Virus record (IMG/VR): IMGVR_UViG_3300008450_000116
Location: 1-40,085 of that record
Direction: 5' to 3' (one strand)
Source: a virus
Length of the DNA: 40,085 nt
The translations under genes and the position numbers were made by a program. The notes under the pieces are model-generated. The model saw only the letters and a program-made list of their open reading frames with translations. It was not told the DNA's origin and did no database searches. Positions 29,770-36,894 of this stretch are shown here, one piece after another (position 1 is the stretch's first letter; each line of letters begins with the position of its first letter).

Positions 29770-29961
29770 ATGAAGTACTACCATGACTTTCAAAAAGCGC
29801 GGAGCTATACGTATCTTGGAGCCGAGCTTGGTGTTATTTCCGCATTGATTTTGTTTAATGCGCACGGTAATTACGCAGTCGCATTATTTGTTCCGCTGGG
29901 CGCTTACCTTGGGTTTATGACCGGGTCATGCTTTCTTATGGCGCTTGGCGCAAAATGGTAA
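29770..29961 (+). CDS. Two-helix membrane protein of inserted cassette (63 aa)
   Basis: After MKYYHDFQKARSYTY come two hydrophobic segments, LGAELGVISALILFNA and YAVALFVPLGAYLGFM, joined by HGN. The positive N-terminus suggests N-in/C-in topology. It ends at a bidirectional terminator. Small two-helix proteins in phage moron cassettes are often superinfection-exclusion factors; for this one it is a hypothesis only. Confidence 0.65.
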   Translation: MKYYHDFQKARSYTYLGAELGVISALILFNAHGNYAVALFVPLGAYLGFMTGSCFLMALGAKW

Positions 29962-29962
29962 A

Positions 29963-29992
29963 GAAAAGCCCCAATTAAGGGGCTTTCTTTTT
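29963..29992. terminator. Bidirectional terminator between cassette and portal gene
   Basis: AAAGCCCC, loop AATTAA, GGGGCTTT with T-rich flanks on both strands (TTTCTTTTT on plus; TTTTCTTT on minus). It ends the rightward insert and the leftward terminase-portal transcript. Confidence 0.92.
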
Positions 29993-32126
29993 ACATCTGC
30001 CGCTGCGGCGTAGCACTCGACCTAAACGCACCTGAAGCCTTGAAGATGTTGTCCATCTGCTGCCCGCTGGTCTTGACTCGCATGTACTCGATGTCAGCGC
30101 CAGCCTTTTGCGCATCAACCTGAACAGCGGCGCGATCAGTCTGCGCGCGGAACTGGTCAATTTGAAGCTTGGCGTTATTGTTTTCAGCGGTAGCCTGATC
30201 CTTCATCATCTCGCGCTGTGCATTCATCTGAGCGGCCTTGGCTTTTTCCATCTCGGCCTGGGCGAGCAGCATGTTAGCGTCTGGCTGCTGAGGCTTGTTC
30301 ATTTCCGCCTCGACCATTGCTTTCTCTTCGTCGGTTTCTGGCTCTGCGCCGCCAGCCATGATTAACTGCTTGCGCGCATACTTGCGGATGTCATCCATCG
30401 CCACGCCATCAACCAGGGTAAGCTGCTTGAGCACGAGCATCTTTGTCATCGTTGGATCAATTGCAGCCATCGACTCCGCCATCTGCCCAAGCTGCTCAAT
30501 GGTCTGCTCTTTCTTGCTGGCGTAACTTGGCCCGATATCTGCATAAACATCATACTCGGTATTGGTAAGATCGTTCAGCGTTACTAGGTTGCCGGTCTCC
30601 TTGTCCTGAATCGCCTGCATGATGCTGGCTTTCTTAGTGGTGCCATCCGGCAGGGTCAGGGTAACTTCGCGCGGGGCATCATAAACCTCGACGGCCATGC
30701 TCGCGTAGATCTCAGCATCCCGGCGCTTGGCGTGCTTCAGGTTCTGCTGGTACACGATAGACTGCTGATCGAGGCGATTGGTCAGCGCCATCACCGCCTT
30801 GCCAGACAGGTCAGGGTCTGCGATGTCCTGCGGCAAACCAGGGTTTGCGACATCCTCCACAGCCTGGCGAGACAGCTCGATAGACGCCATCAGCGCTTGC
30901 GGAATTGTCTGTTCAGGCATGACGGAAACAGGGCCAATCGGTAGCGCCTGACCGCTTGCGTCTGTGCGGTTCTGGAGTAGGTACGGATAGTTACTGTCCG
31001 CGCCGTTTTCCTCGTACATAAACTCGAAACCCTGAATCTGCTCAGGGTTGAAGATCGGCTTCGGGCGCGGGCTACGGCTAACGATGTCAGCCAGGTAGCT
31101 CATTTGAAAGTTGCGCAGACGCATCGGATCTTTTGCTATGCGGGTGATGCCTTCGTAGCACTCCTCGCCCTCGACAAAGGCGCGCTCGCCATAGGTCGGA
31201 ACCACCGGGATATTCTCGCCAGCGATTACTTCGCCGGTTCGTTCGCCGTCAATCAGTTCACCATTCAGGATCTCTTCGCCAGATGCGATGTACTTGCGCA
31301 CTTCCCATCGCTCAATGGCGCGCTCTGACTCGACTACATAGCCATCGTCGATCAGTTCATCCATCACGTCTTCAAGGTCAGACGCGCGCAACATAAGCGG
31401 CTGGCCGAGCGGGTCGGTCATGGTGATTACTTTGTCTTTGACCTTTTTCTTGTGGTAGAAGATCGCCACATAGATCAGGTCATTACCAGCGCCGGCCCAG
31501 GGGAAAGTATACGACTGCTCAGGGCTGGCAAAAGAAGACGGGTTGCATTCTTTCTCTTCGCCGGTAAGTTCCTCGACAAGCTCCTCATAGCCGTCCTGAG
31601 AATACGCCTCAAGGATCGACACATACATTGCATCAGACTTATCGAGGCGCTTGGCGTTCGGATCCCAGAAACAGTTATTATTTGCCTCATATACCGGGCG
31701 GCGCCGGATAACCTGGCGATCATTGCCAGCCCGGTTGCTTTCATACTCGGTGTAGAGTTCCCATGCGCCGACACCGCACACAACTGCCTCGCCAACGGCA
31801 TTGTCGTATGCCTCAAGCGATGTATTTGCGCGGTCATCAGTCAGATATAGTCCGTCAATGATATCGGCGCCATCTTCGCGCGAATCACTCTTAGGCTTGA
31901 AGTTAACCTGCACTGGATTTGAGCGAAGATCACCGACAATCTGCCGGCCTGCCTTGCGCAACAGGTCAAACTGCCCGCGATATGCCAGCGTTGAATCGCC
32001 AAGCGTTGTCTCATCCCACTGCGTAACCCAATAAAACAGCATGTCATCTGCTGCTTTCATTCGGGTATCTTGGCCGCGATTATAGGCCTTGTCGTGCAGC
32101 GTCTTGAGCTTCTTGAGTGTAATCAT
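29991..32126 (-). CDS. Portal protein, P22 gp1-like (711 aa)
   Basis: The size is close to P22 portal (725). The N-terminal block 'KAYNRGQDTRMKAADDMLFYWVTQWDE' (seen in two parts), 'RGQFDLLRKAGRQIVGDLRSNP' and 'DPNAKRLDKSDAMYV' are conserved in the P22_portal family. Residues about 540-690 form the long C-terminal helical barrel (KAKAAQMNAQREMMKDQATAE). It makes the dodecameric DNA entry ring. It overlaps the terminase gene by 4 bases, so packaging and portal proteins are coupled. Confidence 0.94.
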   Translation of the reverse strand: MITLKKLKTLHDKAYNRGQDTRMKAADDMLFYWVTQWDETTLGDSTLAYRGQFDLLRKAGRQIVGDLRSNPVQVNFKPKSDSREDGADIIDGLYLTDDRANTSLEAYDNAVGEAVVCGVGAWELYTEYESNRAGNDRQVIRRRPVYEANNNCFWDPNAKRLDKSDAMYVSILEAYSQDGYEELVEELTGEEKECNPSSFASPEQSYTFPWAGAGNDLIYVAIFYHKKKVKDKVITMTDPLGQPLMLRASDLEDVMDELIDDGYVVESERAIERWEVRKYIASGEEILNGELIDGERTGEVIAGENIPVVPTYGERAFVEGEECYEGITRIAKDPMRLRNFQMSYLADIVSRSPRPKPIFNPEQIQGFEFMYEENGADSNYPYLLQNRTDASGQALPIGPVSVMPEQTIPQALMASIELSRQAVEDVANPGLPQDIADPDLSGKAVMALTNRLDQQSIVYQQNLKHAKRRDAEIYASMAVEVYDAPREVTLTLPDGTTKKASIMQAIQDKETGNLVTLNDLTNTEYDVYADIGPSYASKKEQTIEQLGQMAESMAAIDPTMTKMLVLKQLTLVDGVAMDDIRKYARKQLIMAGGAEPETDEEKAMVEAEMNKPQQPDANMLLAQAEMEKAKAAQMNAQREMMKDQATAENNNAKLQIDQFRAQTDRAAVQVDAQKAGADIEYMRVKTSGQQMDNIFKASGAFRSSATPQRQM

Positions 32127-33766
32127 TTCCGCCCCATAGCGCGTATTGTTCGTGGGATTACTGGCTTGGCGCGGGTTACCTGCATATAACGCATCAGCAT
32201 CATCACCGAATCGCCAAGGTTAGGGCTGGCCATCTTAAACTTCGATTTCATTTCTTGCTTTGTGTACAGTTCAAATAAGCCATTGCCGTTTGGCTTGATT
32301 GGCATTCTGCACAGCTCAGCGCGAAGCTTAGGAAGCAGCTCGATTGATGAGTCGAATGATATCATTTTTGCAGGGTCTTGGTATTCACCGTGGACAACGG
32401 CCCTATAAGTGCGGTAGCAGCGGTCGCGCAATTCAAAGTAATACTGAGCGCGCTTATTCCTGAACGTGTCGCCAATCTTCTTCTGTTGCGCCACAGGGGA
32501 TACCAGGGCCGGGCTGTATACCGCATCTGGAAAGTCTGGTGATTCTGACCCGCGAAAGATGGTCATCTGAGTTGGCTTTCCGTCGAGATCCTGGCTCATC
32601 TGTTCGTTTAGCGCGATACCCATGCCGTCACCGTCCCACGTGAAGCAGTCAGCCTGGTACTGGATTGCCTCGCCTGCCGCCCAGTGGCCGCCATCGTTTA
32701 CAGTGCCATCGAGCATCTCTTTGACTACTTGCACGACCGACCCATGACGCGCAGCAAAGCCCTTGCTGTCTGGCCCAGTGTCTGACGGGTCGTGAGAAGC
32801 GATCCGCGCACCAGACGGCGCAAAGCCAAGCTTAACGTGTGCATCAATGCAGGCGTCAAACCATTCAGACATGATTAGCGCGTTTTCAACCGAGTCGTTG
32901 AAGGCGCCCATCCAGATATGATCGTACAGAGCGCGCGGACGGTTGGCGAAGTCCCATTGCCGCTCTTCTTCAAGGCCGGACTCGTGGAACCACGGGTTGT
33001 CCACATAGTTCATCGTAACGATCAGATGAAGGTCATCCTCATAGATCCCGTGACGGTCTAGGTGGTCCTTGAAAGGGTTGATGAATCGCTTGCTGAATGG
33101 CGCTTCAGAGCTGGATGGGTTGCCGATGAATAGCATAGACACGTCGCTATTGTCGGACTCGATCTCTTCCAGCTCATTAGGCATGCCTTTCTTTGGCTTC
33201 TTTCGGGCGGTAGGCGTCAGCGCGGTTAGCGATTCGTCGCTGATAAACTGCGCTTCCTCGACCTCATACCGCTTAAAGCCATGCGCCGACTTGATGCTGT
33301 CGACGTTCTTAGCAAGGCCGGCAAACTGGAATGCGTCGGCAGCGTTGTACTTGATGCCGTTAGACTGAGGGTCGAAGTTCTGAAACTCAAGGCGCTTGAT
33401 CTCTTCCTTCAGCAGCGAAAAGATCGAGTTCTTGATGCTGGTCTGATATTCGCGCAGACAATAGGTCTTTGACCCTGTGTCTTTCGCGTCGATCAGGCAG
33501 ATATCCGCAACGCCAACAGACTTGCCAGATCCGCGACCGCCGATAACGACGATGAATCGCTTATTGGATTTGAGCACCGGCTCAAGCTTGGCCGGCAGAT
33601 AGACGTCAGGATCTTTGTCAGTGTCGAGCCAGTCATTGCCAGACCTGACTACCGAATGAGTATGCCCGCGTTCAGGGTGAACCAGGCCGACCACAGTTGT
33701 GGTATTGCCTGCATGCACACTGACGCGAGCCTCAAGCTCAGCAATACGCTTGCTAAGCGCGGTCAT
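32123..33766 (-). CDS. terL: Terminase large subunit (547 aa)
   Basis: The ATPase has Walker A GGRGSGKS (76-83), an adenine/coupling region (TYCLREYQTSIKNSIF) and a Walker B-like RYEVEEAQ. The C-terminal nuclease domain is marked by RIASHDPSDTGPDSKG, where the first catalytic aspartate lies. It packages concatemeric DNA into the procapsid with the portal. The N-terminus includes a short coiled coil (LSKRIAELEARV). It starts 14 bases inside the preceding gene. Confidence 0.93.
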   Translation of the reverse strand: MTALSKRIAELEARVSVHAGNTTTVVGLVHPERGHTHSVVRSGNDWLDTDKDPDVYLPAKLEPVLKSNKRFIVVIGGRGSGKSVGVADICLIDAKDTGSKTYCLREYQTSIKNSIFSLLKEEIKRLEFQNFDPQSNGIKYNAADAFQFAGLAKNVDSIKSAHGFKRYEVEEAQFISDESLTALTPTARKKPKKGMPNELEEIESDNSDVSMLFIGNPSSSEAPFSKRFINPFKDHLDRHGIYEDDLHLIVTMNYVDNPWFHESGLEEERQWDFANRPRALYDHIWMGAFNDSVENALIMSEWFDACIDAHVKLGFAPSGARIASHDPSDTGPDSKGFAARHGSVVQVVKEMLDGTVNDGGHWAAGEAIQYQADCFTWDGDGMGIALNEQMSQDLDGKPTQMTIFRGSESPDFPDAVYSPALVSPVAQQKKIGDTFRNKRAQYYFELRDRCYRTYRAVVHGEYQDPAKMISFDSSIELLPKLRAELCRMPIKPNGNGLFELYTKQEMKSKFKMASPNLGDSVMMLMRYMQVTRAKPVIPRTIRAMGRK

Positions 33767-34229
33767 TCAGCACGGATTCCAGATGCTCAATACGCGCCTT
33801 AAGGTCGGTTGCCGCCTCGATATCAATGGCAGCCTTAAGCGTCTGCACAAAGATGTTGGCAACGTCTGGCGGAACCTGATTGGAGCTGGCAGCCTGCAGG
33901 ATCTGCGCGACTTGCTCGCCAACAGAGCCGGAGCGATCAAACTCAAACTCGATCAACGGCATAGTAGGCTTTAGCGCAGGATAAGCGCGAACTAGCATCT
34001 CCTTAAGAAGCATTCCGCTAGACGGGTCTTTCAGGTCATAAGCGCGGCGGGCAATGCTTCCGATGAACGCTAATTCCATCTCGTCACGGGTTGCATCCTC
34101 GCCGCACTCGACAAGCGCCTGCTCTTTAAGCGTCTGCAAAAGCAGAGTCTTGAAGGATTTATGGCGCCGATTCTCTGGCTGATAGTCCGGGCCAAATCGC
34201 CCGTTGCGTGGCTTTACTGCGCCAGTCAT
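33753..34229 (-). CDS. Probable terminase small subunit (158 aa)
   Basis: Its place directly before the large subunit (overlap 14 bases) is that of the small terminase. The N-terminal region is basic (TGAVKPRNGRFGPDYQPENRR), suited to DNA binding. The middle is helical (SIARRAYDLKDPSSGMLLKE), and the C-terminal helix (DLKARIEHLESVL) may bind the large subunit. No family motif is certain. It would recognise the packaging site. Confidence 0.65.
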   Translation of the reverse strand: MTGAVKPRNGRFGPDYQPENRRHKSFKTLLLQTLKEQALVECGEDATRDEMELAFIGSIARRAYDLKDPSSGMLLKEMLVRAYPALKPTMPLIEFEFDRSGSVGEQVAQILQAASSNQVPPDVANIFVQTLKAAIDIEAATDLKARIEHLESVLNDRA

Positions 34230-34516
34230 TAGGTGCGACCGCCAGCGCTTACGTTAAAGCTTGGAGTTCCGCCTGTAACCTGAATAACAAGGCCGCCCTG
34301 AGGAATGCATGGGATCATTAGGCTGGAAGGAAGAACTGTAACCGTGCCGCCCGTGAGCGGAACATATGCGCCGACGTCATTGATAATTCCTACAGTCAGA
34401 GTCGTCGGAAGTGTTGCGCCAGAAAAAACAAGGCAGCATCCGCCAGTGCTGTATTCCAGGAACTCAAAGCCAGGCTTATCTTTGTTGTAATCGCCAGCGG
34501 CGGTAATGTTCGGCAT
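34229..34516 (-). CDS. Beta-rich hypothetical protein, possible head decoration (95 aa)
   Basis: The sequence is almost wholly beta-strand and turn: EYSTGGCCLVFSGATLPTTL and LTGGTVTVLPSSLMIP. There is no charge cluster and no membrane helix. Its position upstream of terminase, together with its composition, would suit a small decoration or tail-tip protein, but it could also be an accessory. It overlaps the small-terminase candidate by one base (stop/start). Confidence 0.55.
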   Translation of the reverse strand: MPNITAAGDYNKDKPGFEFLEYSTGGCCLVFSGATLPTTLTVGIINDVGAYVPLTGGTVTVLPSSLMIPCIPQGGLVIQVTGGTPSFNVSAGGRT

Positions 34517-34525
34517 GATGACCCC

Positions 34526-34843
34526 TTAAAATATCTTATCAAGATTGGTGCCGATTACAGCAGCGGCAGCAGTCACAATGGTTAAAAGTGTGCTTCGATA
34601 CATTGACTTTGCAATGTCGAGAATTGGCTTATTATGCGCCGATTCGATCTGCATTGCATGTATCTGCTTTTCAGCGTCACCGACTCGCAGTGACACGCTA
34701 TCAAAGCTATCCTTCGTGTGGCGCAACTCCGTCACAAGAGTCTTCACCTCGCCGCACACGCCCGCCATCTGCGTCATCAGCTCTATATGGGCGCCCCGCA
34801 TCGAGCGTATCTCTTCCAGAACGTGATGAGTGGAGTCGGTCAT
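34526..34843 (-). CDS. Coiled-coil protein with C-terminal membrane helix (105 aa)
   Basis: Residues 5-75 are heptad-patterned (EIRSMRGAHIELMTQM, VKTLVTELRHTKDSFDSV); the C-terminus has a hydrophobic stretch, LLTIVTAAAAVIGTNL, followed by DKIF. This topology resembles haemolysin XhlA-type and some spanin/holin accessory proteins of phages. It is encoded beside two other membrane proteins, so a lysis role is plausible. Its start lies within the preceding membrane-protein frame. Confidence 0.6.
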   Translation of the reverse strand: MTDSTHHVLEEIRSMRGAHIELMTQMAGVCGEVKTLVTELRHTKDSFDSVSLRVGDAEKQIHAMQIESAHNKPILDIAKSMYRSTLLTIVTAAAAVIGTNLDKIF

Positions 34844-34943
34844 TGTGCAGTCTCTTTATTCTTAGGCCGTCCCGCGCGTGAAGTATCGCAAGGACTATAA
34901 AGCCGATCAGTGTGATAGTCGTTGCGATCTGCCAGCCATCCAC
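34707..34943 (-). CDS. Membrane protein with N-terminal helix, overlapping next gene (78 aa)
   Basis: MDGWQIATTITLIGFIVLAIL is a clear N-terminal transmembrane helix; the basic HARDGLRIKRLH follows, and then a charged tail that is read over the first 46 codons of the coiled-coil gene in a different frame. N-terminal anchor plus charged tail recalls inner-membrane spanin subunits, but the tail is short and not clearly coiled-coil. The first 100 bases are not used by any other gene. Confidence 0.5.
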   Translation of the reverse strand: MDGWQIATTITLIGFIVLAILHARDGLRIKRLHNDRLHSSRSGRDTLDAGRPYRADDADGGRVRRGEDSCDGVAPHEG

Positions 34944-35290
34944 GCGCTCAGCTCCTTATACATCCCAATGCAGATGCAGCCATTGATTAGCGCAGATAGA
35001 TAGATTGCGTTAGATAGTAACAAATCGCCGTTGTTTACGGACTCAAAGGAAAGCGCAACCATTACGACCGCGCTCAGGTATAGCGATGCCCGCTTTTTGA
35101 TAGACGCCAGCAGGAAATCACCAATAGCCAGAGCCGCAAACATCATCGCAAGAACTGAGCCATCAGCATACTCGACGCCGAGCAGCATCACGTTAGCCAA
35201 TGCGAACATGGCAAAGTGCGCAGCAATATCGCGCGACAATGGCATCGCCACAATCATAAGCGCCAGGCATGCCAATAGCTCAAAGGTCAT
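34907..35290 (-). CDS. Polytopic membrane protein, holin candidate (127 aa)
   Basis: About four hydrophobic helices are visible: LLACLALMIVAMPL, FAMFALANVMLLGVEYA, VLAMMFAALAIGDFLLASI and LYLSAVVMVALSF, then a last one around YLSALINGCICIGMY. It is followed by two further membrane proteins and preceded by two small genes from one promoter. A holin-like role is possible because the genome needs a holin for its signal-less endolysin, but no holin family is recognised. Confidence 0.6.
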   Translation of the reverse strand: MTFELLACLALMIVAMPLSRDIAAHFAMFALANVMLLGVEYADGSVLAMMFAALAIGDFLLASIKKRASLYLSAVVMVALSFESVNNGDLLLSNAIYLSALINGCICIGMYKELSAWMAGRSQRLSH

Positions 35291-35394
35291 CAGTAAGTAC
35301 CTAAACCGCTTTTCTTGGTTGATTTGACGCGAGGAATGAAACCGGCTGGTTTCTTTGCAGGCTTCTTTGCAGGCTTCTTTTTCGATGCTGCCAT
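35290..35394 (-). CDS. Lys/Pro/Ala-repeat basic peptide (34 aa)
   Basis: ATG at 35394 follows AGGAG by six bases. The sequence is MAASKKKPAKKPAKKPAG then FIPRVKSTKKSGLGTY; the AKKP repeats resemble histone H1 tails. It probably binds nucleic acid or anionic membranes. Its stop overlaps the ATG of the next gene, so it is coupled to the four-helix membrane protein. Confidence 0.65.
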   Translation of the reverse strand: MAASKKKPAKKPAKKPAGFIPRVKSTKKSGLGTY

Positions 35395-35404
35395 GTGAAT
35401 CTCC

Positions 35405-35578
35405 TTATTTTTGGTTTTGTGCTTTTCGGTAGTTACCGGCGAGAACGTCAAACAGCGCACTAATCGGCTTGATAGCCGCGACGATTGCAGGCTTCCCGAA
35501 GATTGCTGCGCCCTGGCTGACAACGACGAGAATCCAAGGGATCACTTGCATTGCCAGGTCGATATGTTCTGCCGTCAT
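35405..35578 (-). CDS. Small amphipathic membrane-associated protein (57 aa)
   Basis: The frame MTAEHIDLAMQVIPWILVV continues VSQGAAIFGKPAIVAAIKPIS and ends in a basic tail (NYRKAQNQK). It has one or two short hydrophobic helices with a central GKP turn, a build seen in small class III-like holins or antiholins. It is the first gene after promoter 35607-35636. Function is inferred only from build and neighbours. Confidence 0.6.
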   Translation of the reverse strand: MTAEHIDLAMQVIPWILVVVSQGAAIFGKPAIVAAIKPISALFDVLAGNYRKAQNQK

Positions 35579-35606
35579 GTCATCACCCGCTAAAATGGTT
35601 TTGCGT

Positions 35607-35636
35607 ATGATAGCGTGGTGTGCTATTTGGTGTCTA
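35607..35636 (-). promoter_or_regulatory. Promoter of the membrane protein-terminase-portal operon
   Basis: On the minus strand TAGACA (35631-35636), 18 bases and TATCAT (35607-35612) lie 29 bases before the first ATG. The -35 is the variant shared by the other leftward promoters. Confidence 0.6.
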
Positions 35637-35691
35637 TTGGGCGGGGTTTCAGGCGCGATTATTGCGATTATTTGCGGAAAAATAATTGGCG

Positions 35692-35716
35692 AAAAAAAGC
35701 CCCGGTTAAGGGGCTT
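35692..35716 (-). terminator. Terminator after the X-Gly repeat gene
   Basis: On the minus strand AAGCCCC, loop TTAACC, GGGGCTT and a run of seven T follow the stop by 4 bases. Confidence 0.92.
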
Positions 35717-35720
35717 ACTT

Positions 35721-35936
35721 TTAGCCGTCGCCGGAGCCTGAGCCGTCGCCGTAGCCGGAGCCGGAGCCGGAGCCTGAGCCGTCGCCTGAGCCGTCGCCGT
35801 AGCCGTAGCCGGAGCCGTAGCCGGAGCAGTCGCCGTCGCCGTAGCCGGAGCCGTAGCCGTAGCCTGAGTCGTCGCCGTAGCCGGAGCCGGAGCCGGAGCC
35901 GGAGCCGTCGCCGTCTGGCTTACTGAGCTTTGACAT
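35721..35936 (-). CDS. X-Gly dipeptide repeat protein (71 aa)
   Basis: After MSKLSKP the whole protein is 32 dipeptides, 30 of them Ser-Gly, Tyr-Gly or Asp-Gly (one Asp-Asp, one Asp-Cys). It has no fold-forming hydrophobics except tyrosine and would be a disordered, acidic, tyrosine-rich chain. It overlaps the end of the upstream gene by 17 bases and is followed by a strong terminator. Such YG/DG-rich small phage proteins are known, but without function. Confidence 0.6.
   Translation of the reverse strand: MSKLSKPDGDGSGSGSGSGYGDDSGYGYGSGYGDGDCSGYGSGYGYGDGSGDGSGSGSGSGYGDGSGSGDG
35724..35915. repeat. Imperfect hexanucleotide array (about 32 units)
   Basis: Units GCCGGA, GCCGTC, GCCGTA and GCCTGA alternate without interruption over 192 bases, encoding the X-Gly protein on the minus strand. 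Two units break the pattern (GTCGTC and GCAGTC). Unit number is likely to vary by slippage. Confidence 0.9.
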
Positions 35937-36306
35937 TTATGGCGCCCTCAATGCTTTTGATTGCTTTTTCACTGCAAGGAATCAACTCGATAGCATCAAG
36001 CCATACACTATCAACAGCTTCAGCCACCTTGCTTTTGCTTTCGACGATCCCATGAATTGCCACAGCGCTAAGACTAATGCTTTCTGCGGCCTTCCACTGC
36101 CAGAGGCGGCGCGCATTTTTTACGATAACCTCACTGCCTGACTTTTCGGCAATCTCGCCAAAGAAAACTCCAGCAGAATATGTGCGCACAATGCACTTTT
36201 TGCCGATCATGCTGGTTAGCGTTGACTGCTGCTGTGAGGATTGTTGATTACCGAAAAGAGCTGCGATCTGCTTCAGTTCGCCGAAAGTCATGCTGTCGAT
36301 GTTCAT
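35920..36306 (-). CDS. DUF6948-family phage protein (128 aa)
   Basis: IGKKCIVRTYSAGVFFGEIAEK followed in the next strand by ARRLWQWKAAESISLSAVA and the end CSEKAIKSIEGA are the conserved blocks of DUF6948, a small family spread in phages of Enterobacteria and Pseudomonas. It reads as an SH3-like beta barrel; the function is unknown. It has its own promoter 36348-36375 and shares its transcript with the X-Gly repeat gene. Confidence 0.82.
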   Translation of the reverse strand: MNIDSMTFGELKQIAALFGNQQSSQQQSTLTSMIGKKCIVRTYSAGVFFGEIAEKSGSEVIVKNARRLWQWKAAESISLSAVAIHGIVESKSKVAEAVDSVWLDAIELIPCSEKAIKSIEGAINVKAQ

Positions 36307-36347
36307 TTGTTTCTCCTGTTGTCCCTGCTTCGTGCTGGGGTTTGGAA

Positions 36348-36375
36348 AGTATACGCATGGCGCGAATGGTGTCTA
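36348..36375 (-). promoter_or_regulatory. Promoter of the DUF6948 unit, CTAGACA type
   Basis: On the minus strand AAAATAAAAC precedes TAGACA (36370-36375), then 16 bases and TATACT (36348-36353). This is the clearest member of the phage's promoter family together with 36815-36842. Confidence 0.75.
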
Positions 36376-36407
36376 GTTTTATTTTCGTGCAGGCGAAAAA
36401 AAGCCCG
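36370..36407. repeat. Promoter-terminator block, copy 1
   Basis: This 38-base block (the -35 with its A-rich flank, through to the terminator left arm) is repeated at 36837-36874 with a single mismatch (A/T at unit position 27). Confidence 0.9.
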
Positions 36408-36421
36408 CTAGGTGCGGGCTT
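36396..36421 (-). terminator. Terminator of the two-gene unit 36408-36769
   Basis: On the minus strand AAGCCCGC, loop ACCTA, GCGGGCTT and a T7 run. The stop codon of the 57-residue gene lies in the loop. Confidence 0.9.
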
Positions 36422-36581
36422 GGATGTTGCTCATAATAAAAGACTCTAGTACGTCATCAGGCCAGTCCGTGGCGTCAAGCCAGCCAGGATAAATTGCCTC
36501 CTGCTCAAATCCAACCATCCAGCGCGCCCGGCTTGCGTCTGGCGCGATAAAGAAACGTTTTCCGGCGTGCCCGGTGTGCAT
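36408..36581 (-). CDS. Small hypothetical protein (57 aa)
   Basis: ATG overlaps the upstream stop (TGATG). MHTGHAGKRFFIAPDASRA continues with WMVGFEQEAIYPGWLDATDW and PDDVLESFIMSN. Aromatic-rich and acidic, it is probably a compact domain. Its last codons form the terminator stem, and the TAG is in the loop. No family is recognised. Confidence 0.6.
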   Translation of the reverse strand: MHTGHAGKRFFIAPDASRARWMVGFEQEAIYPGWLDATDWPDDVLESFIMSNIQART

Positions 36582-36769
36582 CACAGGAAATCCACTACGT
36601 TAGACATTGTGTCGCCTTTCTTCATGTCTTGAAACTCAGAGGTGCAAATGTAGCAGGATTCAGCCTCAATAGTAGCGGCGAAGTTCAAAGCAGCAAGAAG
36701 CGTGTAGCTTGCGCGAATGATAGAGTTTGTTTCTACATCTACTACATAAACAGTTTCTTTGCGGGCCAT
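36581..36769 (-). CDS. Small hypothetical protein (62 aa)
   Basis: MARKETVYVVDVETNSIIRAS reads as two beta strands followed by a helix, LLAALNFAATIEAES, and CYICTSEFQ. It is the first gene of its own transcript from promoter 36815-36842, coupled to the 57-residue gene. It may be a small host-takeover protein; no direct evidence. Confidence 0.6.
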   Translation of the reverse strand: MARKETVYVVDVETNSIIRASYTLLAALNFAATIEAESCYICTSEFQDMKKGDTMSNVVDFL

Positions 36770-36814
36770 TTCGTTTACTCCGTCTGCCGTGGCGTTCTGC
36801 CTTGGTATGTGTCT

Positions 36815-36842
36815 AGTATACGGCAGCCGGAATACTTGTCTA
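36815..36842 (-). promoter_or_regulatory. Promoter of unit 36408-36769, CTAGACA type
   Basis: On the minus strand AAAATAAAAC, TAGACA (36837-36842), 16 bases, TATACT (36815-36820). A second TAGACA overlaps the downstream edge of the -10, giving TATACTAGACA. Confidence 0.75.
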
Positions 36843-36874
36843 GTTTTATTTTCGTGCAGGCGTAAAAAAGCCCG
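36837..36874. repeat. Promoter-terminator block, copy 2
   Basis: This is the second copy of the 38-base block at 36370-36407, with one mismatch. It joins the terminator of one transcript to the promoter of the next. Confidence 0.9.
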
Positions 36875-36890
36875 ATTGCTAGTCGGGCTT
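36864..36890 (-). terminator. Terminator of unit 36895-37262
   Basis: On the minus strand AAGCCCGA, loop CTAGCAA, TCGGGCTT and TTTTAC follow the stop at 36895 by 4 bases. Confidence 0.9.
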
Positions 36891-36894
36891 GCTG

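Noticed and set aside
35596-35741. Plus-strand hydrophobic frame (MVLRMIAWCAIWCLL...) over promoter 35607-35636
   Set aside because: It lies over a good leftward promoter and terminator and ends inside the repeat array. It has no ribosome site. Hydrophobicity alone is not enough.
35615-35926. Plus-strand frame rich in Arg-Ser repeats across the hexanucleotide array
   Set aside because: It is the reverse reading of the repeat encoding the X-Gly protein; it has no ribosome site and runs through a terminator. The minus frame has coupling and a clean stop.
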